This document shows positions 1 through 8,258 of a DNA stretch of 64,000 nucleotides, piece after piece (position 1 is the first letter of the stretch; each line of letters opens with the position of its first letter). Source of the stretch: Litorivita sp040371945 (lineage in GTDB: Bacteria > Pseudomonadota > Alphaproteobacteria > Rhodobacterales > Rhodobacteraceae); assembly GCF_040371945.1 (NCBI RefSeq), contig NZ_BAABWS010000003.1, positions 62,001 through 126,000 of the forward strand. Reading direction: 5' to 3'. Both the position numbers and the translations under genes were made by a program. The notes beneath the pieces are model-generated. The model was not told the origin of the DNA and ran no database searches. It saw only the letters and a program-made list of their open reading frames with translations.

Positions 1-100
1 CGATGATCGTATGGCCGTTTTCCAGCTCGACCAGGAATGTCGCGTTCGGCAGGAGTTCCTTCACGACACCGGGAAATTCGAGCGTATCTTCCTTGGCCAT
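1..100 (-). CDS. infA: Translation initiation factor IF-1 (partial, C-terminus outside window)
   Basis: Only the first 33 codons lie in the window; the gene runs off the left edge. The protein begins MAKEDTLEFPGVVKELLPNA and continues with FLVELENGH, which is the OB-fold start of IF-1, the small factor that occupies the 30S A site during initiation. The ATG at 98-100 is preceded by a GGAGAG ribosome-binding site five bases upstream. Identity is clear from the sequence. The rest of the fold (usually about 72 residues in total) cannot be seen here. Confidence 0.95.
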   Translation of the reverse strand, partial: MAKEDTLEFPGVVKELLPNATFLVELENGHTII

Positions 101-178
101 GTTCTCTCCATCGTTAATTCACCGCTCCGTTTGCGGGTCGTCGCAGTAAATGGGCGCATTTTTCCCGATTTTCAAGGC

Positions 179-1066
179 TTATCTGCCCGCACGCAGCGAA
201 ACTTGCGTGATGTTCAACCGATCCGCCTGTTCGCTCCAGTGTTTGAGGCCCAATACATTGCCATCGCGGCGCAATTCGGCCAGCGCGCCGAGCGACACCT
301 CGCCATAGGTCCAGCCATCACTGCCGATCTGCCCCTCGGCCACGACCCCCGTGGGCGGCATGCCGCGATCGGGGGGCACGAATATGCCGCCCATGCCGGT
401 TTGGCTCTCGATGCCCGCGATGCGCGCGTCCCCGCCGGTGAGCGAGGCCATGACGCAAGCGCATTGCCCCTCCAGCGCGCGCGCCATCGCGCCGATGCGC
501 ACCCGCCAATAGCCCTCCAGCGCCTCGGTGCAGGAGGGCACAAGGATCAATTCGACCCCCGCCTCGACCAAGGCGCGCGCCAGAAGCGGGAATTCGCTGT
601 CGTAACAGATCAGAATGCCGATCTTGCCCAGTTCCGTGTCAAACACCTGTAGGGGCGCGCCGCCCGAGACCGCCCAATCGTCGCGCTCGAAACGGGTCAT
701 GATCTGTTTGTCCTGAAATCCGGCCTTGCCCTGCGGCGTAAACAGGCCCGCGCGGTTGACCAATCCGCCCTGCGCCGCGACGGGGGCCGAGGCGGCAAGG
801 ATATGCACCCCCAAACGCCGCGCCAGACCGGCATGCAGGTCCCACACCTGTGGCATCATATCCGAGACCGCCGCGCTGGCGCTGGCGATATCTGCGGCCG
901 CCGCCGCGCCCGCCAAAGAGGCCAGCTCCATCGCGCCATATTCGGGAAAGACCAAAAGATCGGCGCCGTTCTGCGCGGCCTCTTCGCACCAAGAGGTGAG
1001 TTTGGCGACATAGCTTGCCCAATCGGGCAACCATTGGGCAGGGTAGGCGGCAGCGGCGATTTTCAT
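179..1066 (-). CDS. Carbon-nitrogen hydrolase (nitrilase superfamily)
   Basis: A 295-residue single-domain protein of the nitrilase fold, which hydrolyses amide or nitrile carbon-nitrogen bonds. The Glu-Lys-Cys triad is visible: E42 in LVFPEYGAM, K120 in FQDKQIMTRFE and C154 in ILICYDSEFP. I start it at MKIAAAAYPAQW (ATG 1064-1066) because conserved sequence begins there and the upstream in-frame extension looks non-coding. The substrate cannot be told from sequence; omega-amidase, N-carbamoyl-putrescine amidase and other amidases are all possible. It is transcribed towards infA, 78 bases away, and follows the phosphatase gene by 67 bases. Confidence 0.85.
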   Translation of the reverse strand: MKIAAAAYPAQWLPDWASYVAKLTSWCEEAAQNGADLLVFPEYGAMELASLAGAAAAADIASASAAVSDMMPQVWDLHAGLARRLGVHILAASAPVAAQGGLVNRAGLFTPQGKAGFQDKQIMTRFERDDWAVSGGAPLQVFDTELGKIGILICYDSEFPLLARALVEAGVELILVPSCTEALEGYWRVRIGAMARALEGQCACVMASLTGGDARIAGIESQTGMGGIFVPPDRGMPPTGVVAEGQIGSDGWTYGEVSLGALAELRRDGNVLGLKHWSEQADRLNITQVSLRAGR

Positions 1067-1133
1067 GGCGCATCCTTCGGTGGGGCGGTCGCGCCGATTA
1101 GGGCCGGTTTTGGCCCCGAGGGCAAGCCCGCCG

Positions 1134-1589
1134 TCAGGCCGCAGGTTCGCCCCAGCGCTCAACGAAATGGGCGATGATCTGATCACGGCTCTGGCGGTAG
1201 GAGGCCAGCTTTGCCTCGCGGCTCTCGCCCAGTCCGGTCGGGTCCATGATCGGCCAATATTCGACCTCTAGGTGAAAAACCCGCGTCAGTTCAAGCGCTT
1301 GGCGTTGGCTGGCCGGTGACAGGGCGACCACCAGATCAAAGGAGGACAGATCATCGCCCCATTGTTGCATCTGCTCGAAACTGCGCGAGCGGTGGCGCGA
1401 CAGCTCGACCCCGATCTCTTGGCACACGGCGATGGCAAATCCGTCGATTTCCAGATCATTCATCACCCCGACCGATTGCACATAGGTGCCCGCGCCGTAG
1501 AATTTCTTCATGATGCCCTCGGCCATGGGCGAGCGCACCGCGTTGTGATCGCAGCAAAACAGGATGGATTGGGGCAGGCTTTGCGTCAC
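1134..1589 (-). CDS. Low-molecular-weight protein-tyrosine-phosphatase-like protein
   Basis: A 151-residue protein of the LMW phosphatase / arsenate reductase fold. The P-loop C13-X5-R19-S20 is intact (CDHNAVRSP), and the general-acid aspartate is D116 in PIMDPTG, so phosphatase chemistry is possible. I chose a GTG start at 1587-1589: it is two bases past the upstream stop and has GGAGG six bases before it. An ATG at 1616 would overlap the upstream gene by 25 bases. The gene sits in a hisD-UPF0262-phosphatase-infA run typical of Rhodobacteraceae. The physiological substrate is unknown. Confidence 0.85.
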   Translation of the reverse strand: MTQSLPQSILFCCDHNAVRSPMAEGIMKKFYGAGTYVQSVGVMNDLEIDGFAIAVCQEIGVELSRHRSRSFEQMQQWGDDLSSFDLVVALSPASQRQALELTRVFHLEVEYWPIMDPTGLGESREAKLASYRQSRDQIIAHFVERWGEPAA

Positions 1590-1591
1590 GC

Positions 1592-2071
1592 CTAGCCTCC
1601 GAAATGCAAAACGCAAATCAGGGTAAAGAGCCGCCGCGCCGTGTCATGGTCGATCTCGGCCTTGCCCTCGAGCCGCTCGGCGAGCACATTGGCGCCCTCG
1701 TTGTGGATGCCGCGCCGCGCCATGTCGATGGTTTCGATCTGGCTGGGCGGCATGTTTTTCACCGCGTCGAAATAGCTCTCGCAGATGGCCCAGTAATCCT
1801 TGACCACTTGGCGAAAGGGCGACAGCGACAGGTGGAATTCCGCCGCCGGATCGCCGCCATCGGTGCGGATGTCAAACACCAGACGCTTTTCGCGGATCGA
1901 CAGGCCGACGCGGTAGGGGCCGTCTGGCACCACGCGGTCGTCGCGTTTGGGCAGATCAAAGCTGTTTTGCTCCATCAGATCATACACGGCGACCTTGCGC
2001 TCTTGTTCGATCTCCGGCGTCGGCGGGGGCAGGCCCGCATCGTCCAATTCGATATGGCTGATATGCGACAT
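1592..2071 (-). CDS. UPF0262 family protein
   Basis: A 159-residue soluble protein recognised as the UPF0262 family, which is restricted largely to alphaproteobacteria and commonly sits next to hisD. Characteristic stretches are DGPYRVGLSIREKRLVFDI, SPFRQVVKDYWAICESYF and the C-terminal DHDTARRLFTLICVLHFGG. No catalytic motif, signal peptide or membrane segment is visible. The gene starts seven bases after the hisD stop and its stop is two bases before the phosphatase start, so the three genes probably form one transcript. Function is not known. Confidence 0.9.
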   Translation of the reverse strand: MSHISHIELDDAGLPPPTPEIEQERKVAVYDLMEQNSFDLPKRDDRVVPDGPYRVGLSIREKRLVFDIRTDGGDPAAEFHLSLSPFRQVVKDYWAICESYFDAVKNMPPSQIETIDMARRGIHNEGANVLAERLEGKAEIDHDTARRLFTLICVLHFGG

Positions 2072-2078
2072 AATACTT

Positions 2079-3383
2079 CTACCCCTCGTTCAACCGGTCA
2101 AGACGCGCGCGCACCGACAGCCCGTGCGCTTCTAGCGATTCGGAGTTTGCCAGACATTGCGCCGCAGCGCCAATAGCGCCAAGCGCCGCGGGCGTCATTT
2201 GCGCCAATGTGGTGCGTTTCATGAAGTCCAGAACCGACAGGCCCGAGGAAAAGCGCGCCGAACGCGCGGTCGGCAACACGTGGTTCGGCCCGCCGATATA
2301 GTCGCCGATGGCTTCGGGCGTATAGGCGCCAAGGAAGATCGCCCCCGCATGCACGCATTTTTCCGCCAAGGCGGCGGGGTCCGCGACGCAAAGCTCAAGA
2401 TGTTCGGGCGCGATGCGGTTCGACAATTCGGCCGCCTTGCCCAGATCGGCCACGGTGATCACCGCGCCGAAATCACGCCAGCTTGCCCCCGCGATAGCGC
2501 GCCGCTCCAGCGTTTGCAGCCGTTTGTCCACCGCTGCGGCCACCGCGCGGCCAAAAGCGGCGTCATCGGTGATCAGCAAGGATTGCGCGCTTTCGTCATG
2601 CTCGGCTTGGCTGAGCAAATCGAGCGCGATCCAGTCGGGATCATTGTCCTTATCGGCAATGACCAAGATTTCCGAAGGCCCCGCGATCATGTCGATGCCG
2701 ACCTTGCCAAAGACCCGCCGTTTCGCCGCCGCCACAAAGGCATTGCCAGGGCCGGTGATTTTGTCAACCGGCGCAATGGTTTGCGTGCCGTAGGCCAGCG
2801 CCGCAATCGCCTGCGCGCCGCCGATGCGGTAAATCTCGTCAACGCCCGCGATTTTCGCCGCCAGCAAGACCAGAGGGTTCACCGCCCCGTCCGGCGTCGG
2901 CACGCAGATCGCCAAACGTTCGACCCCCGCGACCTTGGCGGGGATGGCGTTCATCAAGACCGACGAGGGATAGCTCGCCAATCCGCCAGGCACATATAGA
3001 CCCGCCGCCGACACCGCGCTCCAGCGCCACCCAAGCGTCGCGCCCGCCTCGTCGGTCCATGACTGGTCTTGCGGCATCTGGCGCGCGTGATAGGCGCGGA
3101 TGCGCGCCGCAGCGAGGTCCAAAGCGGCGCGTTCATCCTCGCCCACTTGGGCGCAATAGTCGTCGATCTCTTGCGCCGAAAACCGCATTGTCTCTGCGCT
3201 CAAGTCCAGCCGGTCGAACTTTGCCGTCAGTTCCAGAACCGCCGCATCGCCGCGATGGCGCACGTCTTTGATGATCTGCGCGACGATATCGTCCACATCG
3301 GGGCTGTCTTCGCGCTTGGCCCCCAAAAGGGCGGCAAAGGCGGTTTCGAAATCGGGATCGGTCGCGTCGAGGAAAATCGGCAT
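2079..3383 (-). CDS. hisD: Histidinol dehydrogenase
   Basis: A full-length 434-residue HisD, which performs the last two steps of histidine synthesis, oxidising L-histidinol to L-histidine with two NAD+. The zinc ligands expected from the E. coli enzyme are all present: Q259 and H262 (in SQAEHDESAQ), D361 and H420. The catalytic Glu-His pair is E327-H328 in APEHLEL. The nucleotide-binding region GPGNAFVAAAKR is also intact. It is the first gene of a compact run with UPF0262 and the phosphatase. No other his genes occur in the window. Confidence 0.97.
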   Translation of the reverse strand: MPIFLDATDPDFETAFAALLGAKREDSPDVDDIVAQIIKDVRHRGDAAVLELTAKFDRLDLSAETMRFSAQEIDDYCAQVGEDERAALDLAAARIRAYHARQMPQDQSWTDEAGATLGWRWSAVSAAGLYVPGGLASYPSSVLMNAIPAKVAGVERLAICVPTPDGAVNPLVLLAAKIAGVDEIYRIGGAQAIAALAYGTQTIAPVDKITGPGNAFVAAAKRRVFGKVGIDMIAGPSEILVIADKDNDPDWIALDLLSQAEHDESAQSLLITDDAAFGRAVAAAVDKRLQTLERRAIAGASWRDFGAVITVADLGKAAELSNRIAPEHLELCVADPAALAEKCVHAGAIFLGAYTPEAIGDYIGGPNHVLPTARSARFSSGLSVLDFMKRTTLAQMTPAALGAIGAAAQCLANSESLEAHGLSVRARLDRLNEG

Positions 3384-3547
3384 TGGGGTCTCCGGAACTT
3401 GCGCCTTTGCACATAGCGCCCGCGCCCGCGCGCCTCAAGCCCCGCGTGCAGATGGCCGCGCGGGGCAGGGCAGTAGGGCAGGTGAGAAAGGGGGAGCCAT
3501 CGGGCAGGGCCGCGGGGCGGGGCGCAAGCCTTATGCGCCAAGCCTCA

Positions 3548-3599
3548 ATCGCGTGACCCGATGGCAGGCCCCGATCGCGTGCCCCGATCGAAGGCCCTG
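3548..3599. repeat. Two-copy 26-bp imperfect tandem repeat
   Basis: The units 3548-3573 and 3574-3599 both begin ATCGCGTG and agree at 22 of 26 positions; a third copy breaks off after ATCGCC. The repeat lies between the end of the DUF1772-like gene and hisD. It is too short and GC-rich to suggest a function. Confidence 0.6.
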
Positions 3600-3609
3600 A
3601 TCGCCAGCC

Positions 3610-4119
3610 TCAGGCGCGGGCCGCCGAGGCGCGCCCGAGCATGAACACCCCCAAAGCCGCCAAAGCCACCGAGACCCCCGACGCCCCCGTGCGCAGGCTG
3701 TTGAACAGCTGCCAGCGCGGCGAATATTCGGCCCAAACCGCGCGCGCCTGCGCCTCGGGCAGCGGCGCGGCCACCTCGGCCAAGGCCTCGTTCATCGGCA
3801 CATTCACCGACATGGTCAAAAGCAGCCCGCCACAAAAATACACCAGCCCCGCAAGCGCGAACGCCCCCGCCGCCGCGCCCAGCCCTTGGCGGCGGGCCAA
3901 GGCGGCGGTGGCCAGCATCACGAAAGGCGTGGCGAAGAACGCGGGCGCAAACACCGCGTTGCGCACCGAGGCATTCATCCCCTGCATCGCCGCGATGGCC
4001 ACATTGGGGTCAATCGCGTCCAGCCCCCACATGGTCGAGCAAATCCAAGCGTAGAAAAATCCGAAAATCAACGCGCCCAGCAACAGCGACAGCGCGGCAA
4101 AAATATAAAGCAGTTTCAA
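3610..4119 (-). CDS. DUF1772-like four-helix membrane protein
   Basis: A 169-residue integral membrane protein with about four hydrophobic helices (near residues 3-25, 55-80, 88-110 and 145-165). A loop carrying VNVPMNEALAEV before the last helix resembles the DUF1772/anthrone-oxygenase-like family, whose bacterial members are mostly uncharacterised. I place the start at TTG 4117-4119 (MKLLYIFAALSLLLG) because GAGGGA lies six bases upstream and the longer in-frame extension would run through the next gene. That start is an inference. The gene is separated from hisD by 226 bases and from the DUF2948 gene by 70. Confidence 0.7.
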   Translation of the reverse strand: MKLLYIFAALSLLLGALIFGFFYAWICSTMWGLDAIDPNVAIAAMQGMNASVRNAVFAPAFFATPFVMLATAALARRQGLGAAAGAFALAGLVYFCGGLLLTMSVNVPMNEALAEVAAPLPEAQARAVWAEYSPRWQLFNSLRTGASGVSVALAALGVFMLGRASAARA

Positions 4120-4189
4120 AACAAGTCCCTCACGTTCAATTTTTTGTTTGGTGGGGGATATACGCGCCGCGCGCGCGGCTCCGTCGAAA

Positions 4190-4663
4190 TTAATCGGGAT
4201 GGCGGGGCATTTTTTTCGACGGGGCCGCGTAGGGGCGGGTGACATCCTTGAGCGTGACTTCCAAAGCCTCGACCGACAGGCGGATCGCCCCGTCGCCCGC
4301 CAGCGTCAAAATCACATGGCCCGCGCCCTCGCTGCCCGCCTCGAACTCCACCGACAACAGCGACAAAACCTCATCGGCGTCGCCACGCGAGACCCCTTGC
4401 GAGGCCACGGCGAGCACCTGATCGAAGTTGAGCACGGATTGCACCCGTTCGGGGCCATGGCGCGCCGCGCCCGCGTCTTCCCACCGCATCCGGTTGAGCA
4501 AGAGCGCAAAGCGCCGCTTGCGCGGCTGCCATGTCATGTCATTGCCCGTAAACACCGCGTCCTGCGCCAGCGCCGACACCACTTTGAGGTCCTCGACGTC
4601 CAGCGCGCCAAGGTTCAGCGCGGATTCGCGCCCGTCCTCGAAACTGGCGTCCTTGCGGCTCAT
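4190..4663 (-). CDS. DUF2948 family protein
   Basis: A 157-residue soluble protein of the DUF2948 family, found in alphaproteobacteria next to murA. Recognisable segments are LNLGALDVEDLKVVSALAQD, the basic WQPRKRRFALLLNRMRWED and SVEALEVTLKDVTRPY. No catalytic motif, signal peptide or membrane helix is seen. The start codon overlaps the murA stop by four bases, so it is very likely translated from the murA transcript. Function is unknown. Confidence 0.88.
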   Translation of the reverse strand: MSRKDASFEDGRESALNLGALDVEDLKVVSALAQDAVFTGNDMTWQPRKRRFALLLNRMRWEDAGAARHGPERVQSVLNFDQVLAVASQGVSRGDADEVLSLLSVEFEAGSEGAGHVILTLAGDGAIRLSVEALEVTLKDVTRPYAAPSKKMPRHPD

Positions 4664-5928
4664 TTGTCCGAGACCCGCTCGATTTTCGCGCCCACCGCCG
4701 AGAGTTTGCGCACCACATGCTCATAGCCGCGATCAAGGTGATAGACGCGGCTGACCACGGTTTCGCCCTCGGCCGCCAGAGCGGCCAAAATCAACGAGAC
4801 CGAGGCGCGCAAATCGGTCGCCATGACCCGAGCACCCTTGAGCCGGTCCACGCCGGTGACCGTGGCATGGCCGCCATGCACGTCGATTTTCGCTCCCATG
4901 CGGATCAATTCGGGCGCATGCATAAAGCGGTTTTCAAAGATTTTCTCTTCGAGCACCGACGTGCCTTGGGCGGTGCACAAAAGCGCCATCATCTGCGCTT
5001 GCAAATCTGTCGGGAAACCGGGGAAGGGTTCGGTGACGACATTGACGGCTTTGACACGCTCGCCGCGGCGGCGCACCTTGAGGCCTGCTTCGGTTTCGGT
5101 GACCTCGATCCCCGCCTCGTCGAGCTTCTCGCAAAACGCGCCGATCAGGTTCATCCGTCCGCCCAAAAGTTCGACCTCGCCGCCCGCAATCGCAGGGGCC
5201 AGCATATAGGTGCCAAGCTCGATCCGGTCGGTGACCACGGGGTGGGTGGCGCCGTTCAAACGGTCCACGCCTTGGATGGTGATGCTCGAGGTGCCGTCGC
5301 CCTCGATCTGCGCGCCCATTTTGCGCAGGCAATCGGCCAGATCGACGATCTCCGGCTCGCGCGCGGCATTGTTCAAAACGGTGGTGCCCTTGGCCAATGT
5401 CGCGGCCATCAATGCGTTTTCCGTCGCGCCCACGGAGGCAAAAGCAAAATCGACGATGCCGCCCTTGAGGCCCTTGGGGGCCTTGGCATGGACATAGCCT
5501 TCCTTGAGTTCCAGCTCGGCGCCCATGGCCTCCAGAGCCTTGAGGTGCAAATCCACCGGCCGCGCGCCAATCGCACAGCCGCCGGGAAGCGAGACAACCG
5601 CATGGCCGTCCCGCGCCAGCATCGGACCCAGCACAAGGATCGAGGCGCGCATCTTGCGCACGATGTCGTAATCGGCGGTGTGGTTGTGGATGTTGTGGCT
5701 CGACATCGCCAGAACCTTGCCGCCCTGGAGCGAGGTCACCTCGGCGCCCAAGGATTGCAACAGATCGGTCATGGTCTTGATATCCGACAGGCGCGGCGCA
5801 TTGGTCAGCGTCAAAGGCTCTTCGCTCAAAAGCGTGGCGGGCATCAAGGTCAGGCAGGCGTTCTTGGCCCCCGCGATGGGAATTTGCCCTTTGAGCGGGC
5901 CGTTGCCCGTAACGATAATCGAATCCAT
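4660..5928 (-). CDS. murA: UDP-N-acetylglucosamine 1-carboxyvinyltransferase
   Basis: A complete 422-residue MurA, which transfers enolpyruvate from PEP to UDP-GlcNAc in the first committed step of peptidoglycan synthesis. K22-N23 (GAKNACLTLMPA) and the loop cysteine C118 (LPGGCAIGARPVD), the target of fosfomycin, are present. The cysteine therefore predicts a fosfomycin-sensitive form rather than the Cys-to-Asp variant. It lies downstream of a small basic-protein gene and overlaps the DUF2948 gene by four bases. Confidence 0.97.
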   Translation of the reverse strand: MDSIIVTGNGPLKGQIPIAGAKNACLTLMPATLLSEEPLTLTNAPRLSDIKTMTDLLQSLGAEVTSLQGGKVLAMSSHNIHNHTADYDIVRKMRASILVLGPMLARDGHAVVSLPGGCAIGARPVDLHLKALEAMGAELELKEGYVHAKAPKGLKGGIVDFAFASVGATENALMAATLAKGTTVLNNAAREPEIVDLADCLRKMGAQIEGDGTSSITIQGVDRLNGATHPVVTDRIELGTYMLAPAIAGGEVELLGGRMNLIGAFCEKLDEAGIEVTETEAGLKVRRRGERVKAVNVVTEPFPGFPTDLQAQMMALLCTAQGTSVLEEKIFENRFMHAPELIRMGAKIDVHGGHATVTGVDRLKGARVMATDLRASVSLILAALAAEGETVVSRVYHLDRGYEHVVRKLSAVGAKIERVSDK

Positions 5929-5949
5929 GTCTTTACCCTTCCAACGCGC

Positions 5950-6135
5950 TCACGCGCCTTGATCACTGCCTCTATTATGTCCCGCGTCCGCATCATCGGG
6001 CGCGCTGCGCTCCTCGGCGCGCACCCGCGCCTGCGCCTTGCGCCGCGCCAGATTGGCCTTGAGCGCCGCCTTCAAACGGTCCTCGCGGGTTTGGCCGGTT
6101 TTCGGCCGCTTATGTGTGGTTTTTTTCCCATCCAT
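5950..6135 (-). CDS. Small basic conserved protein upstream of murA
   Basis: A 61-residue, highly charged protein with core HKRPKTGQTREDRLKAALKA followed by NLARRKAQARVR and an acidic tail. It has no signal or membrane segment; the basic helical centre suggests RNA or DNA contact, but that is speculation. Similar short proteins occur next to murA in related genomes. The start at ATG 6133-6135 has AGAGGG close upstream (short spacing); an ATG at 6153 would add six residues. It ends 21 bases before murA and is probably co-transcribed with it. Confidence 0.65.
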   Translation of the reverse strand: MDGKKTTHKRPKTGQTREDRLKAALKANLARRKAQARVRAEERSAPDDADAGHNRGSDQGA

Positions 6136-6178
6136 ATGCCCTCTGTAAAGCACATGTAAAAAACCGTCCAGATTGCCC

Positions 6179-6205
6179 TTGCACGAAGTTTGATTTGCGT
6201 CTAAT
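6179..6205 (+). promoter_or_regulatory. Possible promoter of tRNA-Thr
   Basis: TTGCAC (6179-6184) and TCTAAT (6200-6205) resemble -35 and -10 boxes 30 bases upstream of the tRNA. The 15-base spacer is shorter than ideal, so this is a tentative call. Confidence 0.35.
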
Positions 6206-6234
6206 CAGCCGCCCACACGATACGTCGTGACAGT

Positions 6235-6309
6235 GCTGTGGTAGCTCAGTGGTAGAGCACACCCTTGGTAAGGGTGAGGTCGAGAGTTCAATCCTCTCTC
6301 ACAGCACCA
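6235..6309 (+). tRNA. tRNA-Thr (anticodon GGT), CCA encoded
   Basis: A complete cloverleaf can be drawn: acceptor GCTGTGG/TCACAGC (one G-T pair), D arm GCTC/GAGC, anticodon stem CACCC/GGGTG enclosing loop TTGGTAA (anticodon GGT, decoding ACC and ACT), T arm GAGAG/CTCTC with TTCAATC, discriminator A, and an encoded CCA at 6307-6309. It marks the boundary between conserved housekeeping genes on the left and an accessory region on the right, a usual position for integration of mobile DNA. Confidence 0.97.
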
Positions 6310-6669
6310 TTTCCTTTTGAAATGATATTCGGATGAATTCCCGCTCTACTGGGTTTTGTATTTGACCCACAGCGAGGGTGCGGCGAAGGCCGGATAAGAG
6401 CCCGACCCAACCATTTTGTTTTTATGCTGCGTGCGCTCGCAGCGGGAGAAATGCGGCATGAGCGAAAAACTTCATGCTGTCACGCAGCAGAACAACCGGC
6501 CATTCGTGCAGGTGGCAGCATGGATCAAGCGGCGAACTTACAGGTCGCGGACGAAGCGCCAATTCTCCTAAGAGACCTAAATGACCGCTGCCGGACCAAA
6601 CCGGGCATTTGAGGTCGGAGATCATTGCCTCGATAGGCCGAGCGGGCAAATATGCTGGTCCCAAACGTG
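6310..6669. other. Intergenic region after tRNA-Thr
   Basis: This 360-base stretch has no convincing long gene. It contains the weakly supported 37-codon ORF listed separately, and around 6578-6640 sequence of the kind (AATGACCGCTGCCGGACC and following) that I associate with degenerate Rhodobacteraceae intergenic DNA. No repeat of the tRNA 3' end, which would mark an attachment site, was found in it. Confidence 0.5.
6458..6571 (+). CDS. Possible small basic ORF (37 aa)
   Basis: An ATG at 6458 opens a 37-codon frame beginning MSEKLHAVTQQNNRPFVQVA and ending in a strongly basic WIKRRTYRSRTKRQFS. A GGGAGA sequence lies about eight bases upstream. Composition looks more like protein than random sequence, but the length is too short for certainty and I recognise no family. 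It could be a real small protein, or a fragment of an older gene left in the accessory region. Confidence 0.3.
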   Translation: MSEKLHAVTQQNNRPFVQVAAWIKRRTYRSRTKRQFS

Positions 6670-7179
6670 TTAGTCGCTACGGGAAAAAGATATGTCAAAC
6701 TGGCTTTCCTCGCCCGAAGCAACCCGTGACAACCTCACCGATAGCTCGCCAGATGACGCGATAGTAACAGGCAAGTCGGGTGCGGATGGTTGTTCCATCA
6801 AGGGGCCTACCTCAATCTCCACCCATTTTGCGGCTTCGGCTGCGAAAGGTGTAACCAAGATATCCGGGTCCCAATAACTGAAGATTGCGGTCGTGCTTTT
6901 CGGTGAGGTCGTCTGGAACATGAAGACGGATGCATAAGGCTGTCCATTGGCCCAAAGATCGAGCACAATCTGATCAGTTCCTTGCTCCAGCAAATGGGTT
7001 TCTGGATAAAGCGCTCCAAATGCGTCAACCAAAGCCTTTTGATCTCCGAGACTATCACGTAAGGCGAATAGGACGGCTTCAGCTGCTGGGAGTCGCTCTT
7101 CTTCTGCTGTGGCCTCACTCATGGTTCCCCCAAACACGAACACAAAAACAATAGCAAAGATTGACCTCCAAATGCGCAT
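6670..7179 (-). CDS. Secreted protein of unknown function
   Basis: A 169-residue protein that I do not recognise. It begins with a classical signal peptide (MRIWRSIFAIVFVFVFGGTM, then SEATA before an acidic stretch), so it is probably exported to the periplasm. The mature part is acidic and rich in aromatic residues (SYWDPDILVTPF, AAKWVEIEVGPLM), with no cysteine pair or catalytic motif. GGAGGG four bases before the ATG supports the start. It stands alone between tRNA-Thr and the recombinase remnant, in DNA that looks less GC-rich than the flanking core genes. Confidence 0.7.
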   Translation of the reverse strand: MRIWRSIFAIVFVFVFGGTMSEATAEEERLPAAEAVLFALRDSLGDQKALVDAFGALYPETHLLEQGTDQIVLDLWANGQPYASVFMFQTTSPKSTTAIFSYWDPDILVTPFAAEAAKWVEIEVGPLMEQPSAPDLPVTIASSGELSVRLSRVASGEESQFDISFSRSD

Positions 7180-7506
7180 CCAACCCTCCTACTTCTCCCG
7201 TAATCACGCGGGCCACTAGCCATCGTAACTGAAATTTTCCCATTCACATCTCTTTTCCGCGCCTGATATCAGTTGGCAGCACGAGCCGCCTGCAACTTTG
7301 TTATATTCGAGTGACCGCTATATTCAGACACCAGAAAATCCTCGACCGCGCAGTATGCCTCAGGTTGGGCTCTGTGCGGACGAATGCACTGGCAGAGAAA
7401 CAGGGTTCCAACAGCTTCGGATAACGGCCATTCAGTTTGATGCTATGCTCTCTTTGTCAGCGCGGTGCCGATGTCTGGGTTTGGAGGGAGGATTGGAGGG
7501 CATATT
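7180..7506. other. Intergenic region before the recombinase remnant
   Basis: This stretch of 327 bases contains no supported gene. It is relatively AT-rich and ends in a strong ribosome-binding site (GGAGGGAGGATTGGAGGG) for the recombinase ORF. No tRNA-derived direct repeat is visible. Confidence 0.5.
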
Positions 7507-8228
7507 ATGCCAAGAGTCCAACTTCCCGCAGTTACCCCAAAACACAAAGCCTGGAACAAGGGCCGGATCATCGGCCAAAAACGTCCCCTTCTTCCTAAAC
7601 AAGTGTGGGCGATCCGTGCGCGGCTTGAACTTTCGGGTTGTCTTCGTGACCTTGCGCTATTTAACGTTGCGATTGATAGCAAACTGCGCGGCTGTGATCT
7701 GGTCAAACTCGCCGTGGCAGATTTGGTCAAAGATGACCGCCTTCGCGAACGCGTTTCAATAGTCCAGAGAAAGACCAAAAAGCCAGTTCAGTTCGAACTC
7801 ACTGAAAACACAAGAGATACCGTCATAGTGTGGGTGCGATCTCCTGAGATGATTGGGTGTCGGTTCATGTTTCCGAGCCGTTTCCACGACCGCCCGCATA
7901 TCTCAACACGTCAATATGGTCGACTTGTTCGTGACTGGGTTACAGCGATTGGCCTGGAACCCAGCGGATACGGAATACACTCGATGCGCTGGACCAAAGC
8001 TGCGGAGATTTACCGCAAGACGGGGAACCTCCGCGCCGTGCACCTTTGTTGGGCCAAACGAAGGTCGATAGCACATTGCGTTATCTGGGCGTTGAGCTGG
8101 AAGATGCGCTAAGCATTGCTGAACGGATCGACATCTGTACCAAGTTGGCGTGCGGCTATTGCTGTTCGCCAATCAAGACCAGGCCTTCATGGTTCCCGCA
8201 GCGGTCGGCAGGACTGAGCCCAAAGTAG
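7507..8228 (+). pseudogene. Tyrosine recombinase/integrase, frameshifted
   Basis: A small tyrosine recombinase of the roughly 210-residue type (start MPRVQLPAVTPKHKAWNKG). The reading frame is intact to KTGNLRAVHL and then continues in another frame as LGQTKVDSTLRYLGVELED. Restoring one T in the short T run at 8044-8046 rejoins them. The first catalytic Arg (SKLRG), the HxxR box (HSMR) and the tyrosine (LRYLGV) are recognisable. The usual histidine of the LLGH box is glutamine, and the C-terminus runs past its normal end. It is therefore probably inactive. It lies 1.2 kb from tRNA-Thr, suggesting it once drove integration there. Confidence 0.8.
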
Positions 8229-8258
8229 CAATTTCTGCATACGGCATGAACGGCGGCT

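Noticed and set aside
6281..6309. Attachment-site direct repeat of the tRNA-Thr 3' end
   Set aside because: No second copy of the T arm and acceptor end was found between 6310 and 16300, so an att pair cannot be claimed.
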